A stretch of DNA of 64,000 nt from Opitutaceae bacterium (GCA_016715765.1 JADJZJ010000001.1:186001-250000), one strand, 5' to 3'. Positions 24,867 through 33,686 are shown, numbered from the stretch's first letter. The notes: a model not told the origin generated them from the letters alone. Made by a program: numbers and translations.

Positions 24867-27401
24867 ATGAATTCAACCCGTACCACCGACATCGAAGAAC
24901 CCGAAACCGCCGCCCCCAGCCAGGAGGAAATTGAGCGCAAGGGCGCCCAGCTGCTCAGCCGGGCCATTCCCGCCGCCGAACGCCTGGTGGCCAAGCGCGA
25001 CGGCTCCCGCGTGCGTTTCGACCTGAACAAGGTCACGCGCGCCATCGCCCTGGCGTTTCACGAGGTCCGCACGGACAACGCCCCGAATACCTACCGCGAC
25101 GACGCCCTGGCCTGCTACGGCCTGCAGAGTTCCGACTTCGCGGAGGTCACGCGCATCGCGGCCGGCGTCTCGCAGATGCTCGAGCTCCATTACCGCGACG
25201 GCCGGCATCCCACCATCGAGCAGGTGCAGGACGCGGTGGAAAAGGCGATTGCGGGCGGCGGCCATTGGGAAGTGGCGCGGGCCTACATGCTGTACCGGGC
25301 CCGCCACGCCGAGCGCCGGCTGACCCAGTACGCCAACAACGGCCTTTCCGACTACATCGCAATGGCGAAGTACGCCCGCTACCGGCCGGAGCTGGGCCGC
25401 CGCGAGATTTTCACCGAGGGTGTCGAGCGGGTCCGCGACATGCACCTGCAGTTTTTCGCCGCCAAGCTCGAGCGCCGGCTGCCGGCGGAACTCCCGGCGG
25501 ACATCGCGGAGCTGGCCGGCGCCAAGGCCGACCTGCTGGCCCGGACGTGGGGCGGGGTGGATCTCGCCACCGTCATCCGCGAGGCCTTCACGCAGGTGGC
25601 GGCCAAGAAGGTGCTGCCCAGCATGCGCTCGATGCAGTTCGGCGGCGAGGCGATCATGCGCAACCACAGCCGCATGTTCAACTGCAGCTTCTCGAACGTC
25701 GACCGGCTGGATTTCTTCCGCGAGTACTTCTACCTCCTGCTCAGCGGCTGCGGCGTCGGCTTCTCGGTGCAGAAGCACCACATCGCCCTGCTGCCGGGCC
25801 TCCCGGCCCGCGCCGCGGAGCATGACCTGCCGGTCAGTCACCACCACGTGGCCGACACCATCGAGGGCTGGGCCGACGCCCTGCATGCGCTGATGGTCTC
25901 GTTCCAGGACGGCACGAAGATCGAGTTCGACTATTCGGACATCCGTCCGCGCGGCACCCCGCTGCAGACCTCGGGGGGCAAGGCCCCCGGCCACCTGCCC
26001 CTGAAAAAGGCGCTGATCCGCGTGGAGCACATCCTGGAGCAGGCGGCCGGCCGCGCGCTCCGCCCGATCGAGGTTTACGACATCTGCATGTTCATCGCCA
26101 AGGCGGTCCTCGCCGGCGGCATCCGCCGGTCCGCGACCATCTGCCTCTTCTCGCCCGACGACGAGGAGATGATGAACGCCAAGACCGGCAACTGGTTTGA
26201 CAAGCATCCGCAGCGTTCCGCCTCCAACAACTCGGCCGTGCTGGCCCGCGGCGACGACAACGCGGAGCACTTCCGCAAGCTCTTCCGCGCCCAGAAGGAG
26301 TTTGGCGAACCCGGTTTCTACTTCTGCGACAACCCCGACGCCGGGTGCAATCCCTGCGCCGAGATCAGCCTGCTGCCCGTGGTGGACTGGGAGCTGTCCT
26401 CCTCGGAGCTGAGCGATCTCTACCGCTACGGCTACAAGGGCGACCTGCCGGGCACGGCGCGCCTCTCGGGTTTCCAGCACTGCAATCTCACGACCATCAA
26501 TGGCCATGCCGCCGTCTCGGAAACGGCCTTCTACAAGGCCTGTCTCGCCGCGACCGCCATCGGCACCCTGCAGGCGGCATACACCGACATGCCCTATCTC
26601 GGGCCGGTGACCCGCCTCCTCAACGAGCATGATGCGCTGCTGGGCGTCTCCATCTGCGGTTTCATGGACAACCCCGGCGTGCTCTTCGACCAGAAGATCC
26701 TGGCCCAGGGCGCGAGCCTGTGCCGCGCCGCGAACCGCCTCATCGCCTCCCTGATTGACATCCGCCCGGCCGCGAAGATCTGCACCTGCAAGCCCGAGGG
26801 CACCGCCTCGCTCATTCTCAACGCCGCCTCCGGCATTCACCCGCACCATGCGCGCCGCTATTTCCGCCGCGTGCAGGCCAACCGCAAGGAGCCGGTCTAC
26901 AGCTTCTTCAAGTCGGTGAATCCCCAGATGACCGAGGTCTCGGTGTACAATCCCGACACCGACGACGTGATTTCCTTTCCGATCGAGGCGCCGAAAAAGG
27001 CGATCCTGCGCAAGGACATCACCGCGGTGCAGTTCCTCGAGCTCGTCAAACTCGTGCAGCAATGCTGGGTCATCCCCGGCGGCGACCCGAAGTCCCGTTC
27101 GCCGCAGCTGCACCACAATGTTTCCAACACCTGCAACGTCCGCGCCGACGAATGGGACCTGGTGGCCGACTTCATCTGGGCGAACCGCAGCTATTTCACC
27201 GGCATCTCGCTCCTGCAGGACGCCGGCGACAAGGCCTACGCCCAGGCGCCCCGCGAGGAGGTCACGACCGAGGCCGACGTGCACCGGTGGAATTCGCTGC
27301 GGCCCTACCGCGTGGACTACACCCAGATGCGCGAGGTCTCGGACGAGACCGACTTGAAGGCGGCCCCGGCCTGCGCGGGTGGCGCGTGCGAGTTGGTGTA
27401 A
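24867..27401 (+). CDS. nrdJ: Adenosylcobalamin-dependent (class II) ribonucleotide reductase
   Basis: An 844-aa cytoplasmic enzyme making deoxyribonucleotides with coenzyme B12 as radical source. The N-terminal 30 or so residues are polar, followed by an ATP-cone (VAKRDGSRVRFDLNKVTRAI to about residue 150) for allosteric control. The catalytic barrel shows NCSFSNVDRLDFF, SGCGVGFSVQ and the active-site NPCAEISLLP, characteristic of the RTPR-like monomeric class II group. The C-terminus CAGGACELV supplies the shuttle cysteine pair. The start at 24867 is chosen because the earlier in-frame ATG adds an unconserved stretch. There is no partner R2 gene, consistent with class II. It implies B12 supply or synthesis. 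Confidence 0.93.
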   Translation: MNSTRTTDIEEPETAAPSQEEIERKGAQLLSRAIPAAERLVAKRDGSRVRFDLNKVTRAIALAFHEVRTDNAPNTYRDDALACYGLQSSDFAEVTRIAAGVSQMLELHYRDGRHPTIEQVQDAVEKAIAGGGHWEVARAYMLYRARHAERRLTQYANNGLSDYIAMAKYARYRPELGRREIFTEGVERVRDMHLQFFAAKLERRLPAELPADIAELAGAKADLLARTWGGVDLATVIREAFTQVAAKKVLPSMRSMQFGGEAIMRNHSRMFNCSFSNVDRLDFFREYFYLLLSGCGVGFSVQKHHIALLPGLPARAAEHDLPVSHHHVADTIEGWADALHALMVSFQDGTKIEFDYSDIRPRGTPLQTSGGKAPGHLPLKKALIRVEHILEQAAGRALRPIEVYDICMFIAKAVLAGGIRRSATICLFSPDDEEMMNAKTGNWFDKHPQRSASNNSAVLARGDDNAEHFRKLFRAQKEFGEPGFYFCDNPDAGCNPCAEISLLPVVDWELSSSELSDLYRYGYKGDLPGTARLSGFQHCNLTTINGHAAVSETAFYKACLAATAIGTLQAAYTDMPYLGPVTRLLNEHDALLGVSICGFMDNPGVLFDQKILAQGASLCRAANRLIASLIDIRPAAKICTCKPEGTASLILNAASGIHPHHARRYFRRVQANRKEPVYSFFKSVNPQMTEVSVYNPDTDDVISFPIEAPKKAILRKDITAVQFLELVKLVQQCWVIPGGDPKSRSPQLHHNVSNTCNVRADEWDLVADFIWANRSYFTGISLLQDAGDKAYAQAPREEVTTEADVHRWNSLRPYRVDYTQMREVSDETDLKAAPACAGGACELV

Positions 27402-27416
27402 CCCCGCGGGGAAGGC

Positions 27417-27488
27417 GTAGGCCGCGAGCTTGCTCGCGCTCGAATGGCGTGCGCGCGTCCATCGGGCGCCCGCAAGCGGGCTGCCTAC
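27417..27488. repeat. GTAG-capped double palindrome, 72 bp (CGCGAGC core)
   Basis: The left palindrome CGCGAGC-TT-GCTCGCG follows GTAGGC; the right palindrome GCCCGC-AA-GCGGGC precedes TGCCTAC. It lies just after the ribonucleotide reductase stop and could end its transcript. Confidence 0.8.
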
Positions 27489-27595
27489 CGTGACGTTCTT
27501 CGCGTCAAGCGCCTGCTGGTGGGAGGCCCGCCGTGCCAGCGCCCTTCCCCCTTTGGGATGGACGCCTACACGGCGGATACGCCACGGTTCGCCGC

Positions 27596-28594
27596 ATGCT
27601 GATCACCTGTCAGGCCGGGTTTGAATCGCTGCTGGCCAAGGAACTGGCGGCGGACGGCGCGGCCGTGCTCGCGCAGGGGCCCGGCTGGGTGCGGACGGAG
27701 CAGGCCCCGGCCGAACTGGCCTTTGCGCACTGGATCATCCGCGACGAAGTGGAGGTCAAGGGTGACTCGGTCAATGCGCTCGCCCAGCGACTGGCGGACT
27801 ATTTCCTGCAAAGCCTGCAGGGAGAGCGGATCACGGACCCGTGGCCGTGCGTCTTTGACGGGCCGGCGGAACTGGTCGGACTCGGCCGGCGCATCAGCGG
27901 CGTGGAGGACGCCTTCCGGGAACGAATCAGGAAGCGCCTGTCCCGCGTCGCCAAACTGGCGGTGGCGGATCTGCCCCGGGGCGCGGGTCCCGCGCGGGGT
28001 CTGGCCGTGTGGTTCACGGATTTTGGCACGGCGTTCGCGGGCCGCGATCTGCTGATCAACGGCCAGCGGCGCATGGCCGACGACACGCAGGCCCCATCCC
28101 GCAGCTACCTGAAAATCGAGGAGGCCTACGTGGTGCTCGGACGTGAACCCGTCGAGGGGGAGACCGTGGTGGATCTCGGCGCGGCTCCCGGCGGCTGGAG
28201 CTACAGTGCGGCGAAACGCGGCGCGCAGGTCATCGCCATCGACAACGGTCCGCTGAAGGGCGGGGCGCTCGATCATCCGCGCATCGAGCACCGGCAGGAG
28301 GATGCGTTCCGCTACGTGCCGGCAACCGGCCAAACCTGCAATTGGCTCTTTTGCGACATGGTCGAGGAGCCGCATCATGTGCTCCGGCATATTGTGGAAC
28401 CCTGGCTGGAGCGCGGGTGGTGCCGGCATTTCGTGGTGAACCTCAAGTTCGGGCGCGTTGATCCCGTGGCCCTGTTGCAGGAACTGCGGCAGCCGGATTC
28501 GATTTTGCAGCGTTATGCCCCCGGAGTGCGCATCCGGCACCTGTATCACGACCGGGAGGAATTCACCCTCACGGGGGAAGTCCGGGCGGGTTGA
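27596..28594 (+). CDS. rlmM: 23S rRNA 2'-O-methyltransferase RlmM-like
   Basis: A 332-aa SAM-dependent methyltransferase. The N-terminus MLITCQAGFESLLAKEL is a THUMP-like RNA-binding start, and the catalytic half has the RrmJ-type SAM motif VVDLGAAPGGWSYSAAKRG, then WLFCDMVEEPHHV and VVNLKFGRVDP, giving the K-D-K-E type residues. In Escherichia coli RlmM methylates C2498 of 23S rRNA. The ATG at 27596 is chosen because it begins the conserved domain directly. The length is slightly below the E. coli protein. Confidence 0.88.
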   Translation: MLITCQAGFESLLAKELAADGAAVLAQGPGWVRTEQAPAELAFAHWIIRDEVEVKGDSVNALAQRLADYFLQSLQGERITDPWPCVFDGPAELVGLGRRISGVEDAFRERIRKRLSRVAKLAVADLPRGAGPARGLAVWFTDFGTAFAGRDLLINGQRRMADDTQAPSRSYLKIEEAYVVLGREPVEGETVVDLGAAPGGWSYSAAKRGAQVIAIDNGPLKGGALDHPRIEHRQEDAFRYVPATGQTCNWLFCDMVEEPHHVLRHIVEPWLERGWCRHFVVNLKFGRVDPVALLQELRQPDSILQRYAPGVRIRHLYHDREEFTLTGEVRAG

Positions 28595-28637
28595 ACCGCG
28601 GATTGCACGGAGGCTGACGGACGCAAACTTTTGGACT

Positions 28638-28719
28638 GTAGGGCCCGGCCGAGCGGAGGCCGGACGAAGGGCAGGCCCGACCTCCTGCGGCCGTCCGGGG
28701 GGCCCGGCCGCGCTCCCAG
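28638..28719. repeat. Degenerate GTAG-type element (GGGCCCGGCC core)
   Basis: GTAGGGCCCGGCCGAGCGGA at the left and GGCCCGGCCGCGCTCCCA at the right form a decayed relative of the 20188 and 56084 elements. The right end has fused with the GCGCTCCCA end of the other repeat family. Confidence 0.55.
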
Positions 28720-28835
28720 GAGGCCACGCCCTCGCCCCTTCCCTGTTGGGCATGGGTATCATCCTTGTCGCAGCCTGCTTGCTGCCTCTGGCCTTATTTC
28801 CCCATGAATGTCCGTTAATAGATTTTTGTAACGCG

Positions 28836-28864
28836 TGGACAGTGTGCGGGCGGAGGCGTTAGCT
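28836..28864 (+). promoter_or_regulatory. Candidate promoter of cassette 1 (TGGACA-17-TTAGCT)
   Basis: TGGACA at 28836 and TTAGCT at 28859 are 17 bp apart, and the latter ends 10 nt before the ATG at 28875. The same arrangement with the same flanks (AACGCGTGGACAG ... GCGTTAGCTGT) precedes the duplicated cassette at 31363-31391, although the spacer bases differ. That conservation of boxes but not spacer is what a promoter would show. Confidence 0.55.
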
Positions 28865-28874
28865 GTGACTTCCC

Positions 28875-29417
28875 ATGAACCTGACCGCATGCATCCGAAT
28901 CCTCGCCGGCGTGATGCTGGCCGGGGTCCTTACAACCGCCGCGGCGGCTGATTCCGCCCTGGCCGGGCGCTGGCGCCTGGATACGGCGCGCAGCTCGGCC
29001 CTGGATGGCTGGAACGCCGCGGATCTCGTCATCGCCCGGGATGGCACCAAGGTGGCCCTGACCTACCACATGACCTGGCGCGCCACGAAGGTGGCCGCCA
29101 CGAACACGGTCGACACGGCGCAGACCCTGGCGATCAAGGATTATTTCCGGATCGAGCAACGCCACATGGCCGTCTATCCGCGGCCGGGTGAAACCGCGCA
29201 GGTGTCGGCGGCCTGGCTGGACGCCGGGCGCACCCTCCGCGTCGAGGCGCTGGTGCCGGTCGAAATTTCCCAGGGCAACACCGCCATGCGGATCTACCAG
29301 GAGTTCCGGCTGCTGGAGGACGGCGCGACGCTCCTGCTCATCGAACTGCACAACACCCGTCATCGTCCGCTCGTGTATCATTTCACCAAGGTGCCGGCGG
29401 AGGCGGCCGCAAAGTAA
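28875..29417 (+). CDS. Secreted 180-aa protein of unknown function, cassette copy 1
   Basis: A signal peptide (MNLTACIRILAGVMLAGV, cleavage after TTAAAA) precedes about 155 residues rich in beta-strand patterns. It begins LAGRWRLDTARSSALDGW and has alternating hydrophobic strands up to LIELHNTRHRPLVYHF. The LAGRW start and all-beta pattern are reminiscent of small lipocalin-like domains, an inference. I recognise no named family. It ends 4 nt before the GxGYxYP gene, so the two are cotranscribed and probably work together outside the cytoplasm. A paralogue of identical length is encoded at 31402. Confidence 0.8.
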   Translation: MNLTACIRILAGVMLAGVLTTAAAADSALAGRWRLDTARSSALDGWNAADLVIARDGTKVALTYHMTWRATKVAATNTVDTAQTLAIKDYFRIEQRHMAVYPRPGETAQVSAAWLDAGRTLRVEALVPVEISQGNTAMRIYQEFRLLEDGATLLLIELHNTRHRPLVYHFTKVPAEAAAK

Positions 29418-29421
29418 CGCC

Positions 29422-31083
29422 ATGAAACAACGCATCATTCTTCCGCTTTGCCTCCTGATTCTCGCGCTCGCCCGTCCGGCCGTCGCCGCGGACGCCGCCG
29501 TGCCACCGCGCCAGACGGCGTGGGTCATGCATTTTGACGGCGACTGGAAAAACGCCTCCGGCCTGCCCGAGAAGGCCATGCTGATCGGCCTGCAGGGTCT
29601 GGCCAACCGCACGGCCCCGCAGCTCTACATTGTGCACGCGCCGGATTTCCCGTGGGAGATCACGGGACCGCTGGCCGATTTCTACCGGCGCAAGCACGGC
29701 GTGGAGTTCACCGAGCTCAAGACCGCCGACGCGGCGCTGCAGCAGTTTGCCGGCTGCGCCAAGGGCTACGTGGTCTGGGACACCGCCGTGATGCCCACCA
29801 TGAACGTCGCCTACACGATCGCGGGCCTGGAGGATGCCATCATCGTCACCCCGGCGCTCATCCCCCTGGCGGAAAAGCACGGTCTCAAGAAAATCGACGA
29901 CCTGCGCGGGCGTTATGACGGGATGACTGACACGCAGATCTACGCCGAGGCCAAGGGCCGCTATTGGGCCCGCTGCAACCACGACATGATCATGCTCATG
30001 GGCGGTCACGCCGGCGACATGCGCATCCCCGGGATCGCCGACTGGGGCGTGCGCCAGCGCATGTTCTTCCACGACCTGTCGGGCAATCCCGCGCACTCGG
30101 ACGAGGTGGCGCTCGCCATGCAGTTTTACGGGGAAATGAATCCCGGCGCCTTTGTCTTTGGCTGGCACTCCTACGCGAAGGACACCGAGGAGCAGCACAC
30201 CACGCTGACTTCGACCTTCGGGCTCAGGATGGACGGGCTGCAGAGCCTGCCGAACCACAGCTTCAACTGCCAGTTCACCTTCACCCAGGGCTTCAAGTTC
30301 GCCAACCAGCACCATGTCGATCGCGACGCGAAGCTCGTGCCGGAGAAGAAGGTCTACATGGCCTTCGTGCAGTCCGACGGCATTGGCCTCGGGGTGTGGA
30401 CCAAGCCCGGCCGCGGCCGGCTCCAGCTCGCGTGGGGTGCGATCCCGAGCTGGCTGGAATTCGCCCCCGCCGCCCTCGAATATTTCCAGGAGTCGGCGAC
30501 GCCCGCGGACTACTTCATCGGCGGCCTGTCGGGTCCGTCCTACATGTATCCCAACCACATCCCGGCCGACCGGTTTGACGGCCTGATGAAGGAGGCCGTC
30601 CGGCAGATGGAGATCCTCGATGAACGGGTTTTTGAAATTTTGGACAACTCGGCGGCCGACGGCAACGTGGGCAATGCCGATCTCACCAAGGAAACGGTGG
30701 ACCGCTATTACGCGGCATTTCCCAATGTCATCGGTTTCATCAACGGCTACGGCCCGGCCCGCACGCGCGACCTGCGCAATGGGGTGCCGATGGTCTCCTA
30801 TGATTACTACATCGACCCGCGCCGGCCGCGCGAGGAAGTGGCCGCCGACCTGGACGAACTGATCGCGCTCAACACCACCCGCCCGTATTTCTGCCTCGTG
30901 CATGTGCGCGAGTCGAACGACGTGAACAGCCTCGTCGACGTGCTCAAGCAGCTCCACGGTCCGGTCGAGGTTGTCCCGGTGGATACGTTCATCAAGCTGG
31001 CGGCGGGCAACAAGACCTACACCACGCGTTATCAACTGCCGACGGACCCGAAGACCTTCGAAGGCTTCAGGAAGGAGAAGTGA
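29422..31083 (+). CDS. GxGYxYP-family putative glycoside hydrolase, cassette copy 1
   Basis: A 553-aa secreted protein: signal peptide MKQRIILPLCLLILALARPAVAA, then an N-terminal domain (AMLIGLQGLANRTAPQLYIV) and a C-terminal domain matching the GxGYxYP family, proposed to be glycoside hydrolases but without an established activity. In this copy the eponymous motif reads GPSYMYP, so the second glycine is serine. Other conserved stretches are KDTEEQHTTLTSTFGLRMDG, FVQSDGIGLGVWTKPGRG and GFINGYGPARTRDLR. The start at 29422 is clear from the signal peptide and the 4-nt gap after the small gene. A paralogue lies at 31949. Confidence 0.88.
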   Translation: MKQRIILPLCLLILALARPAVAADAAVPPRQTAWVMHFDGDWKNASGLPEKAMLIGLQGLANRTAPQLYIVHAPDFPWEITGPLADFYRRKHGVEFTELKTADAALQQFAGCAKGYVVWDTAVMPTMNVAYTIAGLEDAIIVTPALIPLAEKHGLKKIDDLRGRYDGMTDTQIYAEAKGRYWARCNHDMIMLMGGHAGDMRIPGIADWGVRQRMFFHDLSGNPAHSDEVALAMQFYGEMNPGAFVFGWHSYAKDTEEQHTTLTSTFGLRMDGLQSLPNHSFNCQFTFTQGFKFANQHHVDRDAKLVPEKKVYMAFVQSDGIGLGVWTKPGRGRLQLAWGAIPSWLEFAPAALEYFQESATPADYFIGGLSGPSYMYPNHIPADRFDGLMKEAVRQMEILDERVFEILDNSAADGNVGNADLTKETVDRYYAAFPNVIGFINGYGPARTRDLRNGVPMVSYDYYIDPRRPREEVAADLDELIALNTTRPYFCLVHVRESNDVNSLVDVLKQLHGPVEVVPVDTFIKLAAGNKTYTTRYQLPTDPKTFEGFRKEK

Positions 31084-31086
31084 CAA

Positions 31087-31166
31087 GTAGGGCGGGTTTT
31101 AACCCGCCCTGCGAACGCTGCATCCGCTATGTCGCGTGAAATGGGCAGGTCACAGACCTGCCCTAC
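31087..31166. repeat. GTAG-capped double palindrome, 80 bp (GGCGGGTT / GGCAGGTC cores)
   Basis: The left palindrome GTAGGGCGGGTT-TTAACCCGCCCT and right palindrome GGGCAGGTC-ACA-GACCTGCCCTAC have different cores. It starts 3 nt after the stop of the first GxGYxYP gene. A second inverted pair of another family follows at 31178-31311, so the whole 318-bp gap 31084-31401 is repeats plus the cassette 2 promoter. Confidence 0.9.
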
Positions 31167-31177
31167 TAGGCGGAGCT

Positions 31178-31311
31178 GGGAGCGCGACCGCCCTCGGTCG
31201 CAATTGTGCGAGCACCGGCGATCTCCGAACCTGGACGGTGGGCGAATATCAATAGTCTTCCGCTGGAATTTTTGTTTGCGCGAGATTGCGACCGAGGGCG
31301 GTCGCGCTCCC
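31178..31311. repeat. Inverted pair of GGGAGCGCGACC repeats
   Basis: GGGAGCGCGACCGCCCTCGG at 31178-31205 faces its reverse complement at 31285-31311, with 79 nt between. Each arm is itself a palindrome (GCGACCG-CCCT-CGGTCGC). Other copies are at 34478-34506, 35769-35796, 45455-45482 and the pair 56929-57072. Confidence 0.88.
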
Positions 31312-31362
31312 GGGCGCTCCCGGGGAAGCCTGAATGTTCGGGAGTTTTTCTTGCGGAACGCG

Positions 31363-31391
31363 TGGACAGATCACGCCGCGGGGCGTTAGCT
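31363..31391 (+). promoter_or_regulatory. Candidate promoter of cassette 2 (TGGACA-17-TTAGCT)
   Basis: This is the same two boxes, the same 17-bp spacing and the same 10-nt distance to the ATG as in cassette 1, inside the shared flanks AACGCGTGGACAG and GGCGTTAGCTGT. The intervening bases differ, arguing for selection on the boxes rather than recent copying. Confidence 0.55.
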
Positions 31392-31401
31392 GTCCGCAAC
31401 C

Positions 31402-31944
31402 ATGAACATGAACGCATGCAAACGAACGATCATCGGCGCGGTGCTGGTGCTGGGACTGGCGGCCACCGCGCTGGCGAATCCGGCCCTGGCCGGACGCTGG
31501 CGCTTCGAGCCCGCCCTGAGCACCGCCCTCGACGGCTGGCACAAGATGGACCTCGTCGTCGCCCTTGAGGGCACGAAGGTTGCCCTGACGCACGACATGC
31601 TTTGGATCCGCAGCAAGGTGGTTGCGACCAACACGTTCGACACCGCGCAGCCGGTGGAACAGAAGGATTTCTTCCGCATCGAGCAGCGGCACATGGCAGT
31701 CTACCCCGAAAAGCACGGGGTCACCAAAGCCACGGCGTCCTGGATCGACGGCGGTCGCGTGCTGCGCACGGAGGCCATGACCCCCGTCGAGGTTTCGCAG
31801 GGCAACGTGCTCATGCGCATCACCACCGAGTATCGCGTGAGCGAGACCGGCGACACGCTCACCCTCATCGAACTGCACTCCACGCGGAACCGTCCGCTCG
31901 TCTATGTCTTCAAGAAGGTGCCGGCGGAGGCGGCCGTGAACTGA
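31402..31944 (+). CDS. Secreted 180-aa protein of unknown function, cassette copy 2
   Basis: A paralogue of the protein at 28875 with exactly the same length and order of features: signal peptide MNMNACKRTIIGAVLVLGLA with cleavage near ALANPA, LAGRWRFEPALSTALDGW, RIEQRHMAVYP in the middle and LIELHSTRNRPLVYVF near the end. Conservation is strongest in FRIEQRHMAVYP and the C-terminal KVPAEAAV. It ends 4 nt before its own GxGYxYP partner. Both gene and pairing are conserved between copies, which supports a joint function; that function is unknown. Confidence 0.8.
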   Translation: MNMNACKRTIIGAVLVLGLAATALANPALAGRWRFEPALSTALDGWHKMDLVVALEGTKVALTHDMLWIRSKVVATNTFDTAQPVEQKDFFRIEQRHMAVYPEKHGVTKATASWIDGGRVLRTEAMTPVEVSQGNVLMRITTEYRVSETGDTLTLIELHSTRNRPLVYVFKKVPAEAAVN

Positions 31945-31948
31945 TCCC

Positions 31949-33598
31949 ATGAAAAAGCTCACATTTATCCTATCCCTGTTCGTGGCCGGCTGCTCAACGC
32001 CGCTCGCCGCCATGCCCGCATCCGCCGCCCGCGAGGCGTGGATGATGAATTTCGACCTCGACTGGAATGTCGCCGGCGGCCTGTCCGAGAAGGCCATGCT
32101 GGTCAGCCTGCAGGGCCTGGCCAACCGCGCGTCGCCCCAGCTCTACATCGTGCATCCGCCGAAATTCCAGTGGGAGATCACCGGGCCGCTGTACGAATTC
32201 TACCAGCGCAAGCACGGCGTGAAGTTCACCGAGCTGAAGACCGCCGACGAAGCCCTCGCGCAGTTCAAGTCCAGCGCCAAGGGCTACGTCGTCTGGGACA
32301 GGGCCGTGAGCGCTTCGCTCAACGTCGCCTTCACCATTGCCGGACTCGAGGACGCGGTGGTCGTGTCCGAGGAACTCATCCCCCTGGTGGAAAAGCACGG
32401 GCTGAAGCCGATTGACGATCTGCGTGGCCGGTATACCGGGCAGACGGACGATGTCATTTACCAGGATGCGTATGACCGTTACTGGGCCCGCTGCGCCAAG
32501 GACCGCATTTTGCTCATGGGCGGACATGTCGGCACCGTCCGCATGCCGGCCATGGCTGACTGGGGCGTGCGCATGAAGATGTTTTTCCACGACCTCTCGG
32601 CCAATCCGAAGCATCCCAAGGAACTGGCGCTCAACCGCCGCCTCCTCTCCGAGATCGAGCCCGGCGGCTATGTCTTCGGCTGGCACTCGTACGGCAAGGA
32701 CACCGAGGAACAGTACACCACGCTGCTCTCGACCTACGGCCTGCGCATGGAGGGGCTGCACAACCTGCCGAACCTGAGCTTCAATTGTCAGTTCAAGTTT
32801 ACTCCCGGTTTCAAGTTCACGAACAACCACCACGTGGCGAAGGATGCCAGGCTGACGGCGGAGCCGAAGGTTTACCTCGCCTTTGTGCAGTCCGACTCGA
32901 TCGGCATCGGCGTATGGACCAAGCCCGGCCGCGGCAAACTGCCCTTTGCCTGGCAGGTGACGATGAACTGGACCGAGTTCTCCCCGGCCGCACTGGAGTA
33001 CTTCCATGAATCCGCCACGCCCAACGACTACTTCATCGGCGGACTTTCGGGTCCGGGTTACATGTATCCCAACCACATCCCGCCGGAGCGTTTTCCGCTG
33101 CTGATGGAGCGCGCGAACAAGCTCATGGGGCTGCTGGATGAGCATGTCATGGAAATCATGGACAACTCCGCGGCGGACGGAAACGTGGGCAATGCCGACC
33201 TCACGAAGGAGACCGTGGATCGCTATTACCAGGCGTTCCCCAACGTCATCGGCTTCATCAACGGCTACGGCCCGGCCCGCACCCGGGACCTGCGCGACAC
33301 CCGGCCGATGATTTCCTACGACTATTATATCGATCCGCGCCGTCCGCGCGCCGAGGTGGCCGCCGACCTGAACGAGCTCATCGCGCTCAACGCCAAGCGG
33401 CCCTATTTCCTCCTCGTGCACGTGCGGGAATCGAACGACGTGAACAGCCTCATCGAGGTGACCAAGCAGCTCGAGGGTCCGGTCGAAATCGTGCCGGTGG
33501 ACGTTTTCCTGAAGCTCGCCGCGAGCAACAAGACCTACACCACGCGTTATCAGGATCCCGAGGAACCGAAGCATTTTTCGGGTTACCCGAAGCAGTAG
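31949..33598 (+). CDS. GxGYxYP-family putative glycoside hydrolase, cassette copy 2
   Basis: A 549-aa secreted protein paralogous along its whole length to the one at 29422. The signal peptide is MKKLTFILSLFVAGCSTPLA, with a cysteine after VAG that could be a lipobox, so this copy may be a lipoprotein while copy 1 is not. The family motif is intact as GPGYMYPNHIP. Shared blocks include KDTEEQYTTLLSTYGLRMEG, NSAADGNVGNADLTKETVD and FINGYGPARTRDLR. Putative role: extracytoplasmic glycan hydrolysis with its 180-aa partner. A capped inverted repeat follows the stop. Confidence 0.88.
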   Translation: MKKLTFILSLFVAGCSTPLAAMPASAAREAWMMNFDLDWNVAGGLSEKAMLVSLQGLANRASPQLYIVHPPKFQWEITGPLYEFYQRKHGVKFTELKTADEALAQFKSSAKGYVVWDRAVSASLNVAFTIAGLEDAVVVSEELIPLVEKHGLKPIDDLRGRYTGQTDDVIYQDAYDRYWARCAKDRILLMGGHVGTVRMPAMADWGVRMKMFFHDLSANPKHPKELALNRRLLSEIEPGGYVFGWHSYGKDTEEQYTTLLSTYGLRMEGLHNLPNLSFNCQFKFTPGFKFTNNHHVAKDARLTAEPKVYLAFVQSDSIGIGVWTKPGRGKLPFAWQVTMNWTEFSPAALEYFHESATPNDYFIGGLSGPGYMYPNHIPPERFPLLMERANKLMGLLDEHVMEIMDNSAADGNVGNADLTKETVDRYYQAFPNVIGFINGYGPARTRDLRDTRPMISYDYYIDPRRPRAEVAADLNELIALNAKRPYFLLVHVRESNDVNSLIEVTKQLEGPVEIVPVDVFLKLAASNKTYTTRYQDPEEPKHFSGYPKQ

Positions 33599-33605
33599 GA
33601 TCCAA

Positions 33606-33686
33606 GTAGGGCGGGTCTTTGACCCGCCCTTTTGACGCTGCGTATGCGGTGAGGCGTTAGCGGGGCAGGTCAGAGACCTGCCCTAC
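33606..33686. repeat. GTAG-capped double palindrome, 81 bp (GGCGGGTC / GGCAGGTC cores)
   Basis: The left palindrome GTAGGGCGGGTC-TTT-GACCCGCCC and right palindrome GGGCAGGTC-AGA-GACCTGCCCTAC carry a spacer with GACGCTGCGTATGCGGTGAG. It is nearly the same as 31087-31166, and each follows a GxGYxYP gene, so it may have been duplicated with the cassette. Confidence 0.9.

Noticed and set aside
24873..27284. 803-codon open frame antisense to the ribonucleotide reductase
   Set aside because: It is the complementary-frame shadow usual in GC-rich genes; it has no recognisable motifs, and the sense frame is a fully conserved enzyme.
27596..27640. Start of rlmM at 27533
   Set aside because: The additional 21 residues are encoded by sequence following the repeat element and do not resemble the family, whose conserved start is MLITCQAGFE.
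31084..31401. CRISPR-like array from the clustered inverted repeats
   Set aside because: The repeats are palindromic pairs in inverse orientation with irregular spacing, not direct repeats with uniform spacers, and no cas gene is near.
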